A stretch of DNA of 64,000 nucleotides from Massilia sp. H-1 (GCA_024703915.1 CP087969.1:744001-808000), one strand, 5' to 3'; positions 40,251-51,489 are shown, numbered from the stretch's first letter. The notes: a model not told the origin generated them from the sequence alone. Numbers and translations: made by a program.

Positions 40251-40397
40251 ATGCTCTATACAATCGCCGTCGTACTCTTGATCCTGTGGCTGCTTGGCCT
40301 GGTCACATCCTATACCGTTGGTGGCTTCATCCACATTCTGCTGGTTGTCGCCGTCATCATGGTTTTGGTTCGCCTGATCAGCGGTCGGGGAATCTAG
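40251..40397 (+). CDS. Lmo0937/DUF5670-type small membrane protein
   Basis: 48 residues: 'MLYTIAVVLLILWLLGLVTS', 'YTVGGFIHILLVVAVIMVLV' and 'RLISGRGI'. Two membrane helices with a G-x-V-x-x-x-x-x-G-x-x-I-H turn are the signature of this family, widespread in stress clusters. RBS GAGGACC. The function is unknown. Together with the next OmpA gene it follows palindrome copy c. Confidence 0.87.
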   Translation: MLYTIAVVLLILWLLGLVTSYTVGGFIHILLVVAVIMVLVRLISGRGI

Positions 40398-40504
40398 CAA
40401 GCGCAACACCGGCCATCATCCGATGACCGATCCGTTTCGCGGTCGCGCCTGGCCACTGCCTGGTGCGACGGCGAAACGGATTCATTACTTTTAAGGAGAT
40501 CCAC

Positions 40505-41172
40505 ATGCAGAAGAACATCGCTAAAACCGTCATTGCGGCCACCACCATTGCCCTGCTGGCCGGTTGCGCCGACATGTCGGCAACGCAAAAAGGCACGGCC
40601 ACCGGCGCAGGTGTCGGCGCAGGTCTCGGTGCCATCATCGGCGGCACAACGGGCGGCGGCGGCAGCAGCCGCGCCACCAAGGGCGCAGTCATTGGCGGCG
40701 CCGCTGGTGCCCTGATCGGAAACATCTGGTCCAAGCGCATGGAAAAGCAAAAGCAAGACATGGAAGCGGCAACCATGCCTACACCGGCATCCAGGTCAGC
40801 CAGACCCAGGATAACCGCCTCAAGCTCGACATCCCTGCCGACGTCTCCTTCGATACGGGCCGCTCCGACATCAAGTCGAACTTCCGCCCCGTGCTTGAAC
40901 GCTTCGCGCAAACCCTGAACGACAATCCGGCCACCACCGTGTCGATCATCGGCCACACCGACAGCACGGGCGGCGACAGTGTCAACAATCCTCTGTCGGT
41001 CGACCGCGCCGCGCGCACCCACGACTACCTGGCGCAGCGCGGCGTGTCGCCGAACCGCGTCATGATCGATGGCCGCGGCGAGCGTGAACCGGTTGCCTCG
41101 AACGACACCGAATCGGGCCGCGCGCGCAATCGCCGCGTCGAGATTTTCGTTGCCGAACGCCAGGGCGGTTAA
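40505..41172 (+). CDS. OmpA-family lipoprotein with glycine zipper (YiaD-like)
   Basis: About 222 residues. Lipobox LLAGC ('KTVIAATTIALLAGCADMSA'), glycine zipper 'GAGVGAGLGAIIGGTTGGGG' with 'GAVIGGAAGALIGNIW', then (break near 40780) an OmpA domain: 'LKLDIPADVSFDTGRSDIKS', 'TVSIIGHTDSTGGDSVNNPL', 'NRVMIDGRGEREPVASN' and 'ARNRRVEIFV'. The zipper-OmpA order is that of E. coli YiaD, a multicopy suppressor of envelope defects. RBS AAGGAG. A terminator follows. Confidence 0.9.
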
Positions 41173-41186
41173 ACGCTCGGCCACAA

Positions 41187-41222
41187 AAAAGCTTAAGCAT
41201 CGCTTGCGACGCTTTCTTTTTT
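41187..41222 (+). terminator. Terminator between OmpA lipoprotein and M16 peptidase (convergent)
   Basis: AAAAAAGC...GCATCGC-TT-GCGACGC...TTTCTTTTTT: A-run, imperfect stem, T-run. The left arm contains GCTTAAGC, so the stem as read is probably distorted by the same error seen elsewhere. Confidence 0.65.
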
Positions 41223-41236
41223 CGTCCTGACGTTGC

Positions 41237-44059
41237 TTACTTGCCCTTGGCCGCCGCAGCCGCCTTGCTTAAGCATCGCCCCGCGCTGACGACCGACATC
41301 TTGCCCGGATCGACATACTTGCGCAGCGCCGCATTCACTTGCGCCAGCTTGAGCGCGGCCACTTTCGCTTCCAGCGCCTGGTCGTAGGCCATCGTGCGCT
41401 TGAGGTAGAGATAGTTGGCCAGCTGGTAGGCCAGCGCACCGTCATCGGTGCGCCCCACTTCCTCGGCCTGGCGCCAGCCTTTCTTCCTTCCGCCAGTTCC
41501 GCTTCGGTGAAGCCATCCTTGAGCGCGAGCGCGATTTCGTCGCAGCAGCGCCGCTTCCACCTTGGCCGTGTTTTCCGGCGCGCTGATCGCGTACGCGCCC
41601 CACTTCGCGGCCGGGTCCAGCGTGCGCACCGACAGGTAGGAGCCCACGCCATACGACAAGCCATCCTTCTGGCGAATGCGGTCGGCAATGCGGCTGTGCA
41701 GCGCGCCGCCGCCGAGGATATGGTTGGCCAGCATCAGCGCCGGGTAGTCCTCGGCATCATCCTTGAGCGACAGCGGCAATGAAGCGAACAGCGTGCTGTT
41801 GGCCTTGTCCGGGGTGTCGATCGCCACTTTCTGGGCCGTCACGTCCCGTATCGTGACCGGCATGCGGACGAAGGGCTGGACCGCGTTCCAGTTGCCGAAC
41901 AGGCGCTCGGCCTGGCTCTTGAGCGCGGCCGCGTCGAAGTCGCCCACCACCGCCATGGTCACATTGTTGGCACCGTAGAATTGCTGGTGGAAGGCGCGCA
42001 CTTGCGCCACCGTCAGCGTCTTGAGCTGGGCCAATTGCTGTTCCAGGGTCCGCACATGGCTGACATGGTCGTCCGGCGTCGCGTCGAGCAGGCGCGCCAT
42101 GGCGTTCTCCGCCAGCGCCTGCGGTTCCGGCATCTGCTGCTGGATCGCGTTGACTTGCTCGCGCTGCATCTCAGCAAATTCCGCTTCCGGGAAGCTTGGC
42201 GTGCGCAGCACTTCCGCCGCCAGATCGAGCGCGGCCTAAGCAGGTTGGCGCGTGTGGTCATCAGCGACAGATTCATGCCGCCGGGGCTGCCGCTGATGCT
42301 GACCACCGTGCGCAGCTTGTCGAAGGCATCCTTGATATCCTGGCGGCTCAGGCGCGCTGCCGCCGTGCGTGAGCAGGCCGGCAGGCAAAGGCGGCGGCAT
42401 CGGCCTTGCCCTTGAGCGCCTCGGCGCTGCCGGTACGCATGTCCAGCGTCAGGTTGACGATTTCCCCCTTGGTCTTCTTGGTCAGCAGCGCGCCGCGCAA
42501 GCCGTTCGGCAGCGCAGAAGCGTTCAGGTGCGACTGTCGATATTGGCCGGGCTGGCATCGAAGGCTTCGCCTTGCGCCACCGCCGCGCGGCCCTTGTAGG
42601 CACCGACTTGTCCGGCCACGTCGGCGCTGGACGGCACCTCGGTGCGCTCCGGCGCATCGGTGGGAATGAAGCGGCCCACGGTGCGGTTGCTCGGCTTCAG
42701 GTATTTCTCGGCCGCTGCCTGCACGGTGGCGGCATCCATTTTTTCCAGCTGGTCGCGCTGCACGTAGAACAGGCGCCAGTCGCCGCATGGCCATCGCTTC
42801 GGTCAGGGCCACGGTCAGCACGGCCGTGTCGTTCGACGCCAGCTCGATCTGCTTCATCATGTTCTGCCGGGCCCGGTCCACTTCGGCCTGGGTGATGGGC
42901 TGGGCCTTCAGGTTTTCCAGCACCTTGAGCATGGCCTCTTCGGTGGTGGCCAGCTTCAGCTCGGCTTAAGCACGATGGCGCCGAAGATCTGGAAGCCCGG
43001 CTCCAGGTTGCTGACCGAACCGCTCGACACGCTGGCCGCCAGCTTGGTCTCGACCAGCGCCTTGTGCAGGCGGCCGCTCGGGGCATCGGTCAGGATGCGG
43101 CCCAGCACGTCGAGCGCCACCGCGTCCGGATGGCCCGACGGCGCCATGTGATAGCTTCCCCCACGTACTGGGTGCCGCCGACCCGGCGCACGGTGACCGA
43201 ACGCTCGCCGTCCTGCACCGGTTCGCGCGTATAGGTCGGCGCCAGCACGCGGGCCGGGCGCGGAATGCGGCCGAACAGGGTATTGATCTGCTGCAGCACC
43301 TTGGCCTGGTCGAAGCGCCCGGCCACCATCAGCAGGGCATTGTCCGGCTGATAGTAGCGGTGGTAGAAGGCGCGCAGGCGCGCCACGTCGACCTGCTCGA
43401 TGTCCGAGCGCGCGCCGATGGTGGACTTGCCGTAGTTGTGCCAGTCGAAGGCCACCGCCTGCAGCCGCTCGGAAGCGACCGAGACCGGATCGCTCTCGCC
43501 CATTTCGAACTCGTTGCGCACCACCGTCATCTCGCCCTTGCCGGTCTTGGCGTTCCACAGGTCGTTCTGGTCGATCGGCGAATTGACCATGCGGTCCGCT
43601 TCGAGCGCCAGCATCTGGCGCAGGTTCTCGTCATTGGCCGGGAAGGTGGCGTGGTAATTGGTGCGGTCGTACCAGGTGGTGCCGTTGAATTCGGCGCCGC
43701 TCTCGTTGAGGACCTGCACCACGCTGCGCGTGCCCCTTGCGGATGCCGAAATTCTTGGTCGGCTTGAACAGCAAGTGTTCCAGCAAGTGGGCCATGCCGG
43801 TCTCGCCATAGTTTTCGTGGCGCGAGCCGACCATGTAGACAATGTTGGTGGTCAGGGTAGGCTTGCTGGCATCGGGAAACAGCAGCACGCGCATGCCGTT
43901 GGCCAGCTTGTATTCGGTGATGCCTTCCACGCTGGTCACCTTGACCGGGGCGCCCTGCTTGCCCGGGGCTGCGGCGGCAGGTGGCGCAGCCGGCGGCGAG
44001 CAGGAAGGTGGGCGTCAGGATGCTTAGGCGCTGAGCATCAGGGCGGGAAGCAATTTCAT
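41237..44059 (-). CDS. Double-domain M16 zinc metallopeptidase (pitrilysin/PqqL-like)
   Basis: About 930 residues, secreted ([20 protein letters not shown], repaired at 44025). The first M16 unit has the inverted zinc motif in '[15 protein letters not shown]' (HxxEH) and its downstream Glu in '[14 protein letters not shown]'. The second, inactive half carries '[20 protein letters not shown]', '[11 protein letters not shown]'-like '[20 protein letters not shown]' and '[12 protein letters not shown]'. Fused two-half M16 proteins degrade peptides in the periplasm. Altered GCCGGC sites at 42965, 42236 and 41269 and several single-base errors break the frame. Confidence 0.9.
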
Positions 44060-44123
44060 GAAGATCCGATCAGACAAAACGTGGAGACGGGGAGCGGCGC
44101 AGGTCCGCTCCCGAAAGCGGGTT

Positions 44124-44962
44124 TCAGGCCTGGGCCATGTAAGCCAGGTAGCGATCGCGTGCCAGGGTGGCCATCGGGCCGACCGGCAGCGTGCGTTCTT
44201 CATGTAGCCACGCACGGCGTGACCTTGCCGTAGTTACCGGTATTGAAAATTTCTGCCGCCGTCAGCAATTCCTCCGGCTGGACGGTGCGTTCTTCGACCG
44301 CCACCCCTGCTTCGGCAAGCAGCGCGATGACGCGTGCGCGCGTGATGCCTGGCCAGGAAGGTGCCGTTCGGCACGGGCGTGACGACCTTGCCTTGCGGCG
44401 TGACCAGGAACAGGTTCGAGGTGGCGAATTCGGCCACCGCGCCGTCGCTGTCGAGCACGACGCCATTGTCGTAGCCGCGCTCCTTCGCTTCGCGCATCAC
44501 GCGGGTCGAGTTGGCATACAGGGCCGAGGCCTTGGCATCGGTCGGCGCCATGCTCGCGTCCGGACGGCGCAGGCGCGACAGGCAGGCCGAGAAGCCCGTG
44601 AACGGCGGCATCGGCGCGTCGAACAGGGTCAGGGCAAAGCCGCTGTGTTCGGCTTCGGGAATCAGGAAACCCTCGCAGCCGAACACCAGCGGACGAATGT
44701 ACAGTTCGGCATTGGCGGGGAACTTGGCCACGCCTTCGCGCACCAGCGCGCCCATTTCCGCCACGCTCAGCGGGCATTGCAAGCCCAGCCGTTCGGCCGA
44801 ATGGATCACGCGCTGCAAGTGCAAATCGAGGTCCGGCATCTGACCGGCAATGGCGCGCGCGCCATCGAACACGGAGGAACCGAGCCAGACGCTGTGATCC
44901 ATTGCGCCAAATAAAGGAATGTTGCCTTCAGCCCATTGGCCCTTGAAATAAGTCAGATACAT
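44124..44962 (-). CDS. ilvE: Branched-chain-amino-acid aminotransferase (class IV PLP)
   Basis: About 279 residues. Fold-type IV PLP aminotransferase: 'FKGQWAEGNIPLFGAMDHSV', 'GSSVFDGARAIAG' (substrate loop), 'YIRPLVFGCEG', the PLP Lys in 'TDAKASALYANSTRVMREAK' (K of DAK), and 'ERGYDNGVVLDSDGAVAEFA' with 'TSNLFLVTPQGKVVTPVPNG'. It transfers amino groups between Leu/Ile/Val and 2-oxoglutarate. Frame breaks near 44350 and 44205. The call as IlvE rather than D-alanine aminotransferase rests on overall similarity. Confidence 0.85.
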
Positions 44963-45048
44963 AGTGTCCTCGCTGGTGGGCTGCACAGTGTAACCGAAGC
45001 CGATGCCTTCTTCACGCCCAGCGATGTTGCTTCAAACAGCATCCCATC

Positions 45049-45092
45049 CGTACGCTAGCGTACAAAGTGCCGGAGGCCAAGGGACGTACACT
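45049..45092 (+). promoter_or_regulatory. Stress palindrome plus -10 (copy d)
   Basis: CGTACG-CTAG-CGTACA (45049-45064), then TACACT at 45087-45092, 30.5 bp from the centre, 27 bp before the recombinase-like gene. The spacer CTAG forms GCTAGC and might itself be an altered GCCGGC, but the GTACG/CGTAC arms remain either way. Confidence 0.65.
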
Positions 45093-45119
45093 GTCCTTTT
45101 CCCACAGTCTTCCTTCCCC

Positions 45120-47221
45120 ATGCTTGCAACACTGGAACGCATCGATCCCCACAGCGACCGCATCGAGATGCTCGTTGCGCTGGTGGAACATCTGCGCCCC
45201 GCGCGCCGCCAGGATCAGGACCAGGCCGCCGCCGCGGTCCGCTCCCTGACCCGGCTCCTCAAGACCCATGCCGCGCACGCCTCGGCCCTGCACAGCTACC
45301 TCGCCCGGCTGCTGGAAAGCCGCCGCCACGCCAGCCTGTAGACTCTGACATCGGCATCCTGTCCAACGATGGCTTTGTCACCGAGCTCTTGCGCCGCGTG
45401 GCTTACCGCGCCCTGCCACCGGCCCTGGGCGACGTCTACCTGAGCGACGCGATCGACCAGGTCTTGTACGCCGACAGCGATTACCTGTGGATCCGCGCCG
45501 TGCCCACGCCCGACTGGCTGGACCTGTTCGATACCGTGGCCGCCGCCCCTCCCGCGCCCCTCACGGACGCGGCCGACCCGGGCCGCACACTGTTGCTCGG
45601 CATGCTCGAAGCGATCCGCACCCTCTCCTGCCGCGTGTGCGCCTGGGACTGGAGCCGCGCCTGATCCGCAGCCATGCCGACATCGAGAACTTCGATTCGC
45701 CCTTCCTGATGCAAAACATCGAGGTCAACGACTACCTGGACGGCTACCAGCGCCTGCTGGCCGACGGCGCGCCGCCCGAGGACGCGCGCCATCTGCTCGT
45801 CATGCTCGACCAGTGCAGCGCGGTGATCGACAAGGTGCGCAAGAATGCCGCCGCCCAGGGCACCAGCGTGGCCCTCACCTATCTGCTGGTGGCGCTGACG
45901 CAAAGCATCGACCGCCTGCGCAAGCTGCTGTTCCTGGTCGACCTGTCGGGCGACTTGCCTACCCGCGCCGACCGTGGACCTGGAACAGGTCGCCAACGAT
46001 GCCACGCCCGCCAGCGAACCGCCCACCTCGCTGCGGCGCGCGGCCGCCATTGCCCTGGCCGAAGAATTGATCGAGGCGCACAACAAGAAATACACGGTGC
46101 GCGAGATGGTGGCCGTCAATATCGACCTGCTGGCCCGCAATGTCACCGAGAATGCCAGCCGCACCGGCGAACACTATATTGCCGACCGCCGCAGCGAGCT
46201 GGGCCACATGTTCCTGTCCTCGGCCGGGGCTTGCGTGGTGGTCGGCCTCATGGCCCTGTTCAAGATTCTGATGGGCAGCCTGCGCGCCGCGCCACTGGTC
46301 GAAGCCTTCCTCTTCAGCATGAATTACGCGATCGGCTTCATGCTGATCCACACCCTGCATTTCACCATCGCCACCAAGCAGCTTAGCCATGACGGCCTCG
46401 CGCATCGCCAGCGGCCTGTCGAGCAAGGATGGGCGCACGATCGATCTCGACAGCATGGCCGACCTGATCGGCAAGGTGCTGCGCACCCAGTGCATCGCCG
46501 TGCTTGGCAACCTGGCCACCGTCCTGCCCACCGCCTACCTGATCGCCATGGGCTGGTGGGCCTTCACCGGCAAGCACCTGGTCACGCCGGACAAGGCCTT
46601 GCACATGCTGCACGACATCAACCCGCTTGCCAGCCCGGCCCTGTTCTACGCGGCCATTGCTTAGGCGTCTGCCTGTTTGTGGCCTAGCCTCATTTCCGGC
46701 TATTACGACAACAAGGCGGTCTATACCCAGATGGCGCAGCGCGTGACGCAGTTGCGCGGCCTGCGCCGCCTGCTGGGCGAGGAACGCTTGCAGCGGCTCG
46801 GCCTCTACCTCGAAAACAATCTGGGCGGGCTGATGGGCAATTTCTATTTCGGCATCTTGCTCGGCACCATAGGCACCCTGGGCTTCCTGCTGGGACTGCC
46901 GCTCGATATCCGCCACGTGACGTTTTCCGCCGCCAATGCGGCCACCGCCTTTGTCGCGCTCGGCCAGCAGTTCAGCTGGGAACAGGCAGGCCTGGCCATT
47001 GGCGGCTTCCTGGCGATCGGCCTGGTCAACCTGGCGGTCAGCTTCTCGCTGGCGCTGTGGGTGGCGCTGCGGGCGCGCAAGGTGCATTTCACGCACGGCA
47101 TGTCGCTATGCAAAACCATGGGCCGAAGCGCTTCCTCAGCGCACCGCTCGACTTCATCATCAGGGCCAGCACCCTGTCCGCCGAGCCCGACAACGCACCA
47201 TCCTCCAGAGGCATCAAATGA
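45120..47221 (+). CDS. COG4389 'site-specific recombinase' membrane protein
   Basis: About 700 residues. The N-terminal half is helical and soluble ('LVALVEHLRPARRQDQDQAA', 'SHADIENFDSPFLMQNIEVN', 'LDQCSAVIDKVRKNAAAQGT'). The C-terminal half has several membrane segments ('GAILF'-like 'FLSSAGACVVVGLMALFKIL', 'FSMNYAIGFMLIHTLHFTIA', 'GNFYFGILLGTIGTLGFLLG'). It corresponds to the Gcr-type proteins annotated as site-specific recombinases, a label I doubt for a polytopic membrane protein. Altered GCCGGC sites at 46383, 46661 and 46683; other breaks near 45341, 45650, 45965 and 47110. Its TGA overlaps the cls start. Confidence 0.82.
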
Positions 47222-48610
47222 CCATCTTGCGCGCCACGGCACACGCCACCCTTCTTGCTGCCGCGTTCGCCCTGGCGGCCTGCGCATCCTTGCCCAGCGT
47301 CAGTGCCGACCAGGTGGCGGTGACGAAGGAAGATCCGACCGTGGCCCAGCCCAAAGGCAAGCTGGCGCGCAAGCAGGCGGCCGATCTGCTGGCCAGGCGC
47401 TGGGCCAAGGCCACGCCCGACATGAAAGCGCTGGCCGTGCTCGAAGAAGCGGCCACCGGCGTGCCTCTGATCGCTCTAAGCAACAAGGTCACGCTGCTGT
47501 TCGACGGCCCGGCCACCATGAAGGAAATGATGGCGGCCGTGTCCGCCGCCAAGGCCTCGGTCAATCTGGAAACCTATATCTTCGACCAGGACGAGATCGG
47601 CCTGCAGTTCGCCGAGCTGCTCAAGCAAAAGCGCAAGGAAGGCGTGGTCGTCAACGTCATGTATGACGCGGTCGGCGCCTTCGGTACGCCGCAGCCCTTC
47701 TTCGACCAGCTGAAAGAGGCAGGCATCAGCGTGGTCGCCTTCAATCCCGTCAACCCGGCCCAGCGCGTGGGCAAGTGGGAATTGAACAACCGCGACCACC
47801 ACGCAAGCTGATGGTGGTCGATGGCAAGATCGCCTTCACGGGCGGCATCAATATCAGCAGCACCTATGCCAACAGTTCCTTCTTCCGCTCCAAGCGCAAG
47901 CCGGAAACGACCGACAGCAAGAAAGTCGGCTGGCGCGATACCCATATCAAGATCGAGGGGCCATGGTGGCGGCCCTGCAATGGCACTTCCTCGATGCCTG
48001 GGTGGATCAGGAAGGCGGCGAACTCCTGGAAAGCAATTACTTCCCGCCCTTGGCAGCGGTGGGCGACAAGATCGTGCGCGTGCTCGCCACCGATCCCCAG
48101 CGCGATTCCGAGATCTACAAATCGTTCATGCTGGCGATTCAGGAAGCGAAGACGTCGATCCACATCACCTCGGCCTATTTCGTGCCCGACCGCCAGTTCG
48201 TCGAAGCCATGGTGCTGGCCGCCAGGCGCGGCGTGGACGTCAAGCTGGTGCTGCCGGGCGTGAGCGATCATGGCCTGGTCATGCACGCCTACCATTCCTT
48301 CTATGACGAATTGCTGTCCGGCGGCGTCAAGGTGTACCAGCTGCAGGTCGCCGTGCTGCACGCCAAGACCGCCGTGATCGACGGCACCTGGTCGACCGTG
48401 GGCTCGGCCAATATCGACCGCCGCAGCTTCCTGCACAACTACGAACTCAATGTGGTCGTGGTCGACCCCGCCTTTGGGCGCGACATGGAAAGCGCATTTG
48501 CCGAAGACTTGCGCGATTCAAAAGAAGTGACGCTCGCGCAATGGCGCGACCGGCCGTGGCTCGACCGCATCAAGGAATTTGCCGCGCGCCTGACCGAGTA
48601 CTGGATTTAA
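47218..48610 (+). CDS. Cardiolipin synthase-like phospholipase D lipoprotein
   Basis: About 463 residues, with lipobox LAAC ('HATLLAAAFALAACASLPSV'). Two PLDc HKD motifs: HRKLMVVDGKIAFTGG (His restored by correcting a break near 47800) and 'LHAKTAVIDGTWSTVGSANI' (H-x-K-x4-D). 'KASVNLETYIFDQDEIG' and 'SIHITSAYFVPDRQFVEAM' are cardiolipin-synthase blocks. It condenses phosphatidylglycerol to cardiolipin or moves phosphatidyl groups. ATGA-coupled to the upstream membrane protein. Breaks near 47477 (in-frame variant), 47800 and 47963. Confidence 0.88.
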
Positions 48611-48621
48611 GGCTTAAGCGC

Positions 48622-49463
48622 TTAAATGCCGGTCGCGAACAAGCCTTCGGTGTGGGCCGACCAGACGTTGCCGCGCCGCAGGAAGGGTTCAGTCTTCATG
48701 AGCGAGAACTTGCCGCCCACTTCGTCCCAGCCGTAACGGTCCACTTCCACCCGTTCCGGTTCGACCCGCACCACATTGAAGGAGTTCACCTCGCCGCGCC
48801 CGCGGGTGGAGGTGGCCGTGCTTAGCCTGCACCACCAGCGCCGCGTATTCGCTCATCCGGTAGCGGTCGGCCGTGTTGCTTAAGCGTGGCTGGTGTGCAT
48901 GTGGCCCGACAGCAGCACGTCGACGCCGCAGTCGGCAAACGCGCGCATCGCCATCGGGGCGCGGTCGACCAGGTCGTCATCGTCATTGGTGGCCTAAGCA
49001 AATCGAAGGGATGGTGGGTGACGATGATGCGCACCAGCTCTTGGGACAAGCCCGCCAGCTGGGTGCGGATCGCCGCCACCTGCTCCTCGTTGACGCGGCC
49101 ATCCTTGAATGTCAACGAGCGCGCCGTGTTCACGCCGAGCACCGCGATTTCCTGGTCCACATAGATCGGATCGAGGTCGTCGGTGATGTAGCGCTTGTAG
49201 CGCGTGAGCGGCTGCAGGAAGCGCCGGAACACGTTGTACAGGGAAATGTCATGGTTGCCGGGAACGATGATCTGCGGCCCGGGCAAGGTATCGAGCCAGG
49301 CCCGCGCCTCTTCGAACTGTTCGCTCTTGGCGCGCTGGGTCAGGTCGCCCGAGACCACCACCACGTCGGGCGCGAGCGCGTGCACCAGCTCGCGCAGGGG
49401 CGCCAGCAAGCTGTGATCGACTTTGCCAAAATGCAGATCGGACAGATGAACCAGGGTACGCAT
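48622..49463 (-). CDS. Calcineurin-like metallophosphoesterase (CpdA/Icc type)
   Basis: About 277 residues. The metal-binding blocks are in order: D-x-H in 'LVHLSDLHFGKVD', GDLTQ in 'DVVVVSGDLTQRAKSEQFEE', GNHD in 'IIVPGNHDISLYNVFRRFL', H in 'RIIVTHHPFDL' and GHxH in 'LLSGHMHTSHAG' (repaired frame). It is a dimetal phosphodiesterase of the CpdA (cAMP) group, although lipid or nucleotide substrates are equally possible. Altered GCCGGC sites at 48990, 48878 and 48820. Convergent with the cardiolipin synthase gene, 11 bp apart. Confidence 0.85.
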
Positions 49464-49473
49464 GCGTCTCTCC

Positions 49474-50370
49474 TCAGGAAGGTGCGATCACGTTCAGGGC
49501 GCCGGGCCGGATCCGGTAGCGCAGCGGCGTTTGCATCACATTGACTTCGCCATCGGTCGCCACCGGCAAGTGGCGGTGACGGGTTTCGATCTCCATGGCT
49601 TCGCTGTTGAGCATGTCGAAATCGCGCTCCTGCGCCAGCCGTCCGCGCAGCGCGCTCCAGGCCAGGCGCAGCAGGCCGAGCCGCCCCGGGCGCTGCGCCA
49701 CGTACAGGCTGAGCCGCCCGGCATCGAGGCGTGTTCTTTCACCGATGGAAAAGCCTTCCATCGTGTAATCGTTATTCCCGATAAATACGAACGGCGTGCG
49801 CCGCGCATGCTCCATGCCGTCCGCCATGCGCAGCCGCACATGCAGGAAAGGATAGCGCCGCAGCGCGCCGATGGTGGCCCACAGCGCCGCCAGCCACTTG
49901 CCGCGCCCCAGACGGCGCTGCTGCTTTCGCGGTCGCGCACCATGTCGGGATACAGGCCCAGGCTGGAATTATTGAGGAACACGCGCTCGTTGACCTCGCC
50001 CACGTCGACCCGCCTGGCCACGCCGCGCGCGACATTGGCGATCGCCTCGTCCAGCGTGAGCGGAATGCCCATGTCTTTGGCGAAATGATTGAGTGTGCCC
50101 AGCGGCAGTACGCCGAAGGCGGTGTCGGTTCCGGCCAGCACCGATGCCACGGCATTGATGGTGCCGTCGCCGCCGTCTCCACCACCACGATCCGCAGGCC
50201 GTCGGCCAGCGCGGCCCGGGCCGCGGCCGTCAGCGCGTGGCCGCTGGCGGCCAGGGTCACGCGGGCGTCGAATCCGTGGGCGCTGAATTTGTCGCGCAGC
50301 GTTGCGGCCATGGCGGCGTCGTGGCCGCTGCTTAAGCACTGCCGTTGATGATGACTGCAATGGTGCTCAG
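49474..50370 (-). CDS. Diacylglycerol/lipid kinase family protein
   Basis: About 298 residues. DAGKc fold: IAVIINGSAGSGHD at the start (repaired at 50334), then VVVGGGDGTINAVASVLAG with the nucleotide-binding GGGDGT, 'FGVLPLGTLNHFAKDMGIPL', 'VNERVFLNNSSLGLYPDMV', and C-terminal 'YRIRPGALNVIAP'. It phosphorylates diacylglycerol or a related lipid. The start is unclear: the frame is open upstream and no ATG is seen. A GGAGG site near 50375 points to CTG 50370 or a miscalled ATG. Adjacent to a PAP2 phosphatase 19 bp upstream. Confidence 0.82.
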
Positions 50371-50389
50371 GCTGCCTCCGGATACAGGT

Positions 50390-51093
50390 TTAAGCGCGCG
50401 CCTCCCGTTGCTTAAGCGCAGGGTCGACACCGACGTGATGCACACCACGAGCCAGGCGCCGCCGACCGCCATGCTTACCAGCACGTCGCTCAGGTAATGG
50501 GCGCCCAGGTACAGGCGGCTGAGCGCCACCAGCACGATCAGCAGCAAGGCCACCGCCACGATCAGGGCCTGCAGCACACGGCTGCGGCAGCGGCACACCA
50601 GCCAGGCGGCCAGCATGCCGTACAGGACGGTCGCGCCGGACGTGTGACCGCTAGGAAAACTGAAGGTGGCCAGGCTGACCAGCGGTTCATCGAAACTGGG
50701 GCGCGCGCTGGAACACGTACTTTAGCAAAACATTCAACATCAGGCCGCCCGGCACGGCAAAGACGAGGGCCAGCAGCCAGTAGCGCATGCATGCAGGCAC
50801 CCACCAGGCGGCCAGCACGGCCGCCATGATGCCGATCCCGATCGGGTGATGCCAGTCGGTAAACGCGCACGGCCGGGGTCCAGCGGCTGGCGGCGAACTG
50901 GTGGAACCAGGCGGCCAGCTGCAGGTCGATGCGGGTAATGGCGGCCCCGGCCACGACATCGCGCGATCAGGCCGAACACCCAGGCCGCGGCGGCCATCAG
51001 CAGCAGGCCCACGGTCAGGTGCAGCCCGAGCGCCTCTTCCGGATCGAGGCGGGCCGCGAGATGCCGGTGCAGGCGGGGATAGCGTTGTTTCAT
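50390..51093 (-). CDS. PAP2-family phosphatase
   Basis: About 234 residues with about six membrane segments. The three-part PAP2 active site is visible: KYVFQRARPSF (repaired near 50703; K-x6-R-P), 'FSFPSGHTSGATVLYGML' (PSGH) and 'ALSRLYLGAHYLSDVLVSMA' (S-R-x5-H-x3-D). It removes phosphate from phosphatidic acid or undecaprenyl pyrophosphate. The altered GCCGGC at 50411 hides the true end (TLRRQREARA). With the adjacent lipid kinase it could form a phosphorylation/dephosphorylation pair in lipid recycling. Confidence 0.87.
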
Positions 51094-51112
51094 GCGGCGG
51101 CTTGCCCGCCTG

Positions 51113-51478
51113 TCAGGCCAGGGTATTGACCAGTTCCAGCAAGGCGGTATGGTTGAGCGGCTTGTTCATGAAGGCGGTCGCGCCCTGGCGCAAGGCCCAC
51201 ACGCGGTCCGAATCCATGTCCTTGCTGGTGAGCAGAATGACCGGGATATGCCAGGTGCTCTCGTCGTTGGTGATGGCGCGCGTGGCCTGAAAACCGTTCA
51301 GGCCCGGCATCACGATATCCATGATGATCAGGTCGGGCAGTTCGGACTTGGCCATGCGTACGGCTTCTTCGCCATCGCAGGCCATGATGACCTGGTGGCC
51401 TTCCTTGGCTAACACGGCTGCCACGAGCATGCGCTGCGACGCCGAATCATCCACTACTAAAATTTTTTGACTGGCCAT
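51113..51478 (-). CDS. PilH/CheY-like single-domain response regulator
   Basis: 121 residues, only a REC domain: 'KILVVDDSASQRMLVAAVLA', phospho-Asp in 'DLIIMDIVMPGLNGFQATRA', Thr/Ser in 'PVILLTSKDMDSD', Lys in 'ATAFMNKPLNHTALL'. Strongly PilH-like, which would link it to twitching motility or chemotaxis. No pil or che genes are adjacent. Intact frame. The start lies 12 bp downstream of the stop of the 123-residue protein in the same orientation. Confidence 0.9.
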   Translation of the reverse strand: MASQKILVVDDSASQRMLVAAVLAKEGHQVIMACDGEEAVRMAKSELPDLIIMDIVMPGLNGFQATRAITNDESTWHIPVILLTSKDMDSDRVWALRQGATAFMNKPLNHTALLELVNTLA

Positions 51479-51489
51479 GTGTGCTGGTA

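Noticed and set aside
45120..47221. Integron or mobile-element recombinase
   Set aside because: The COG4389 protein is polytopic with no tyrosine or serine recombinase motifs and no attachment sites or cassettes around it.
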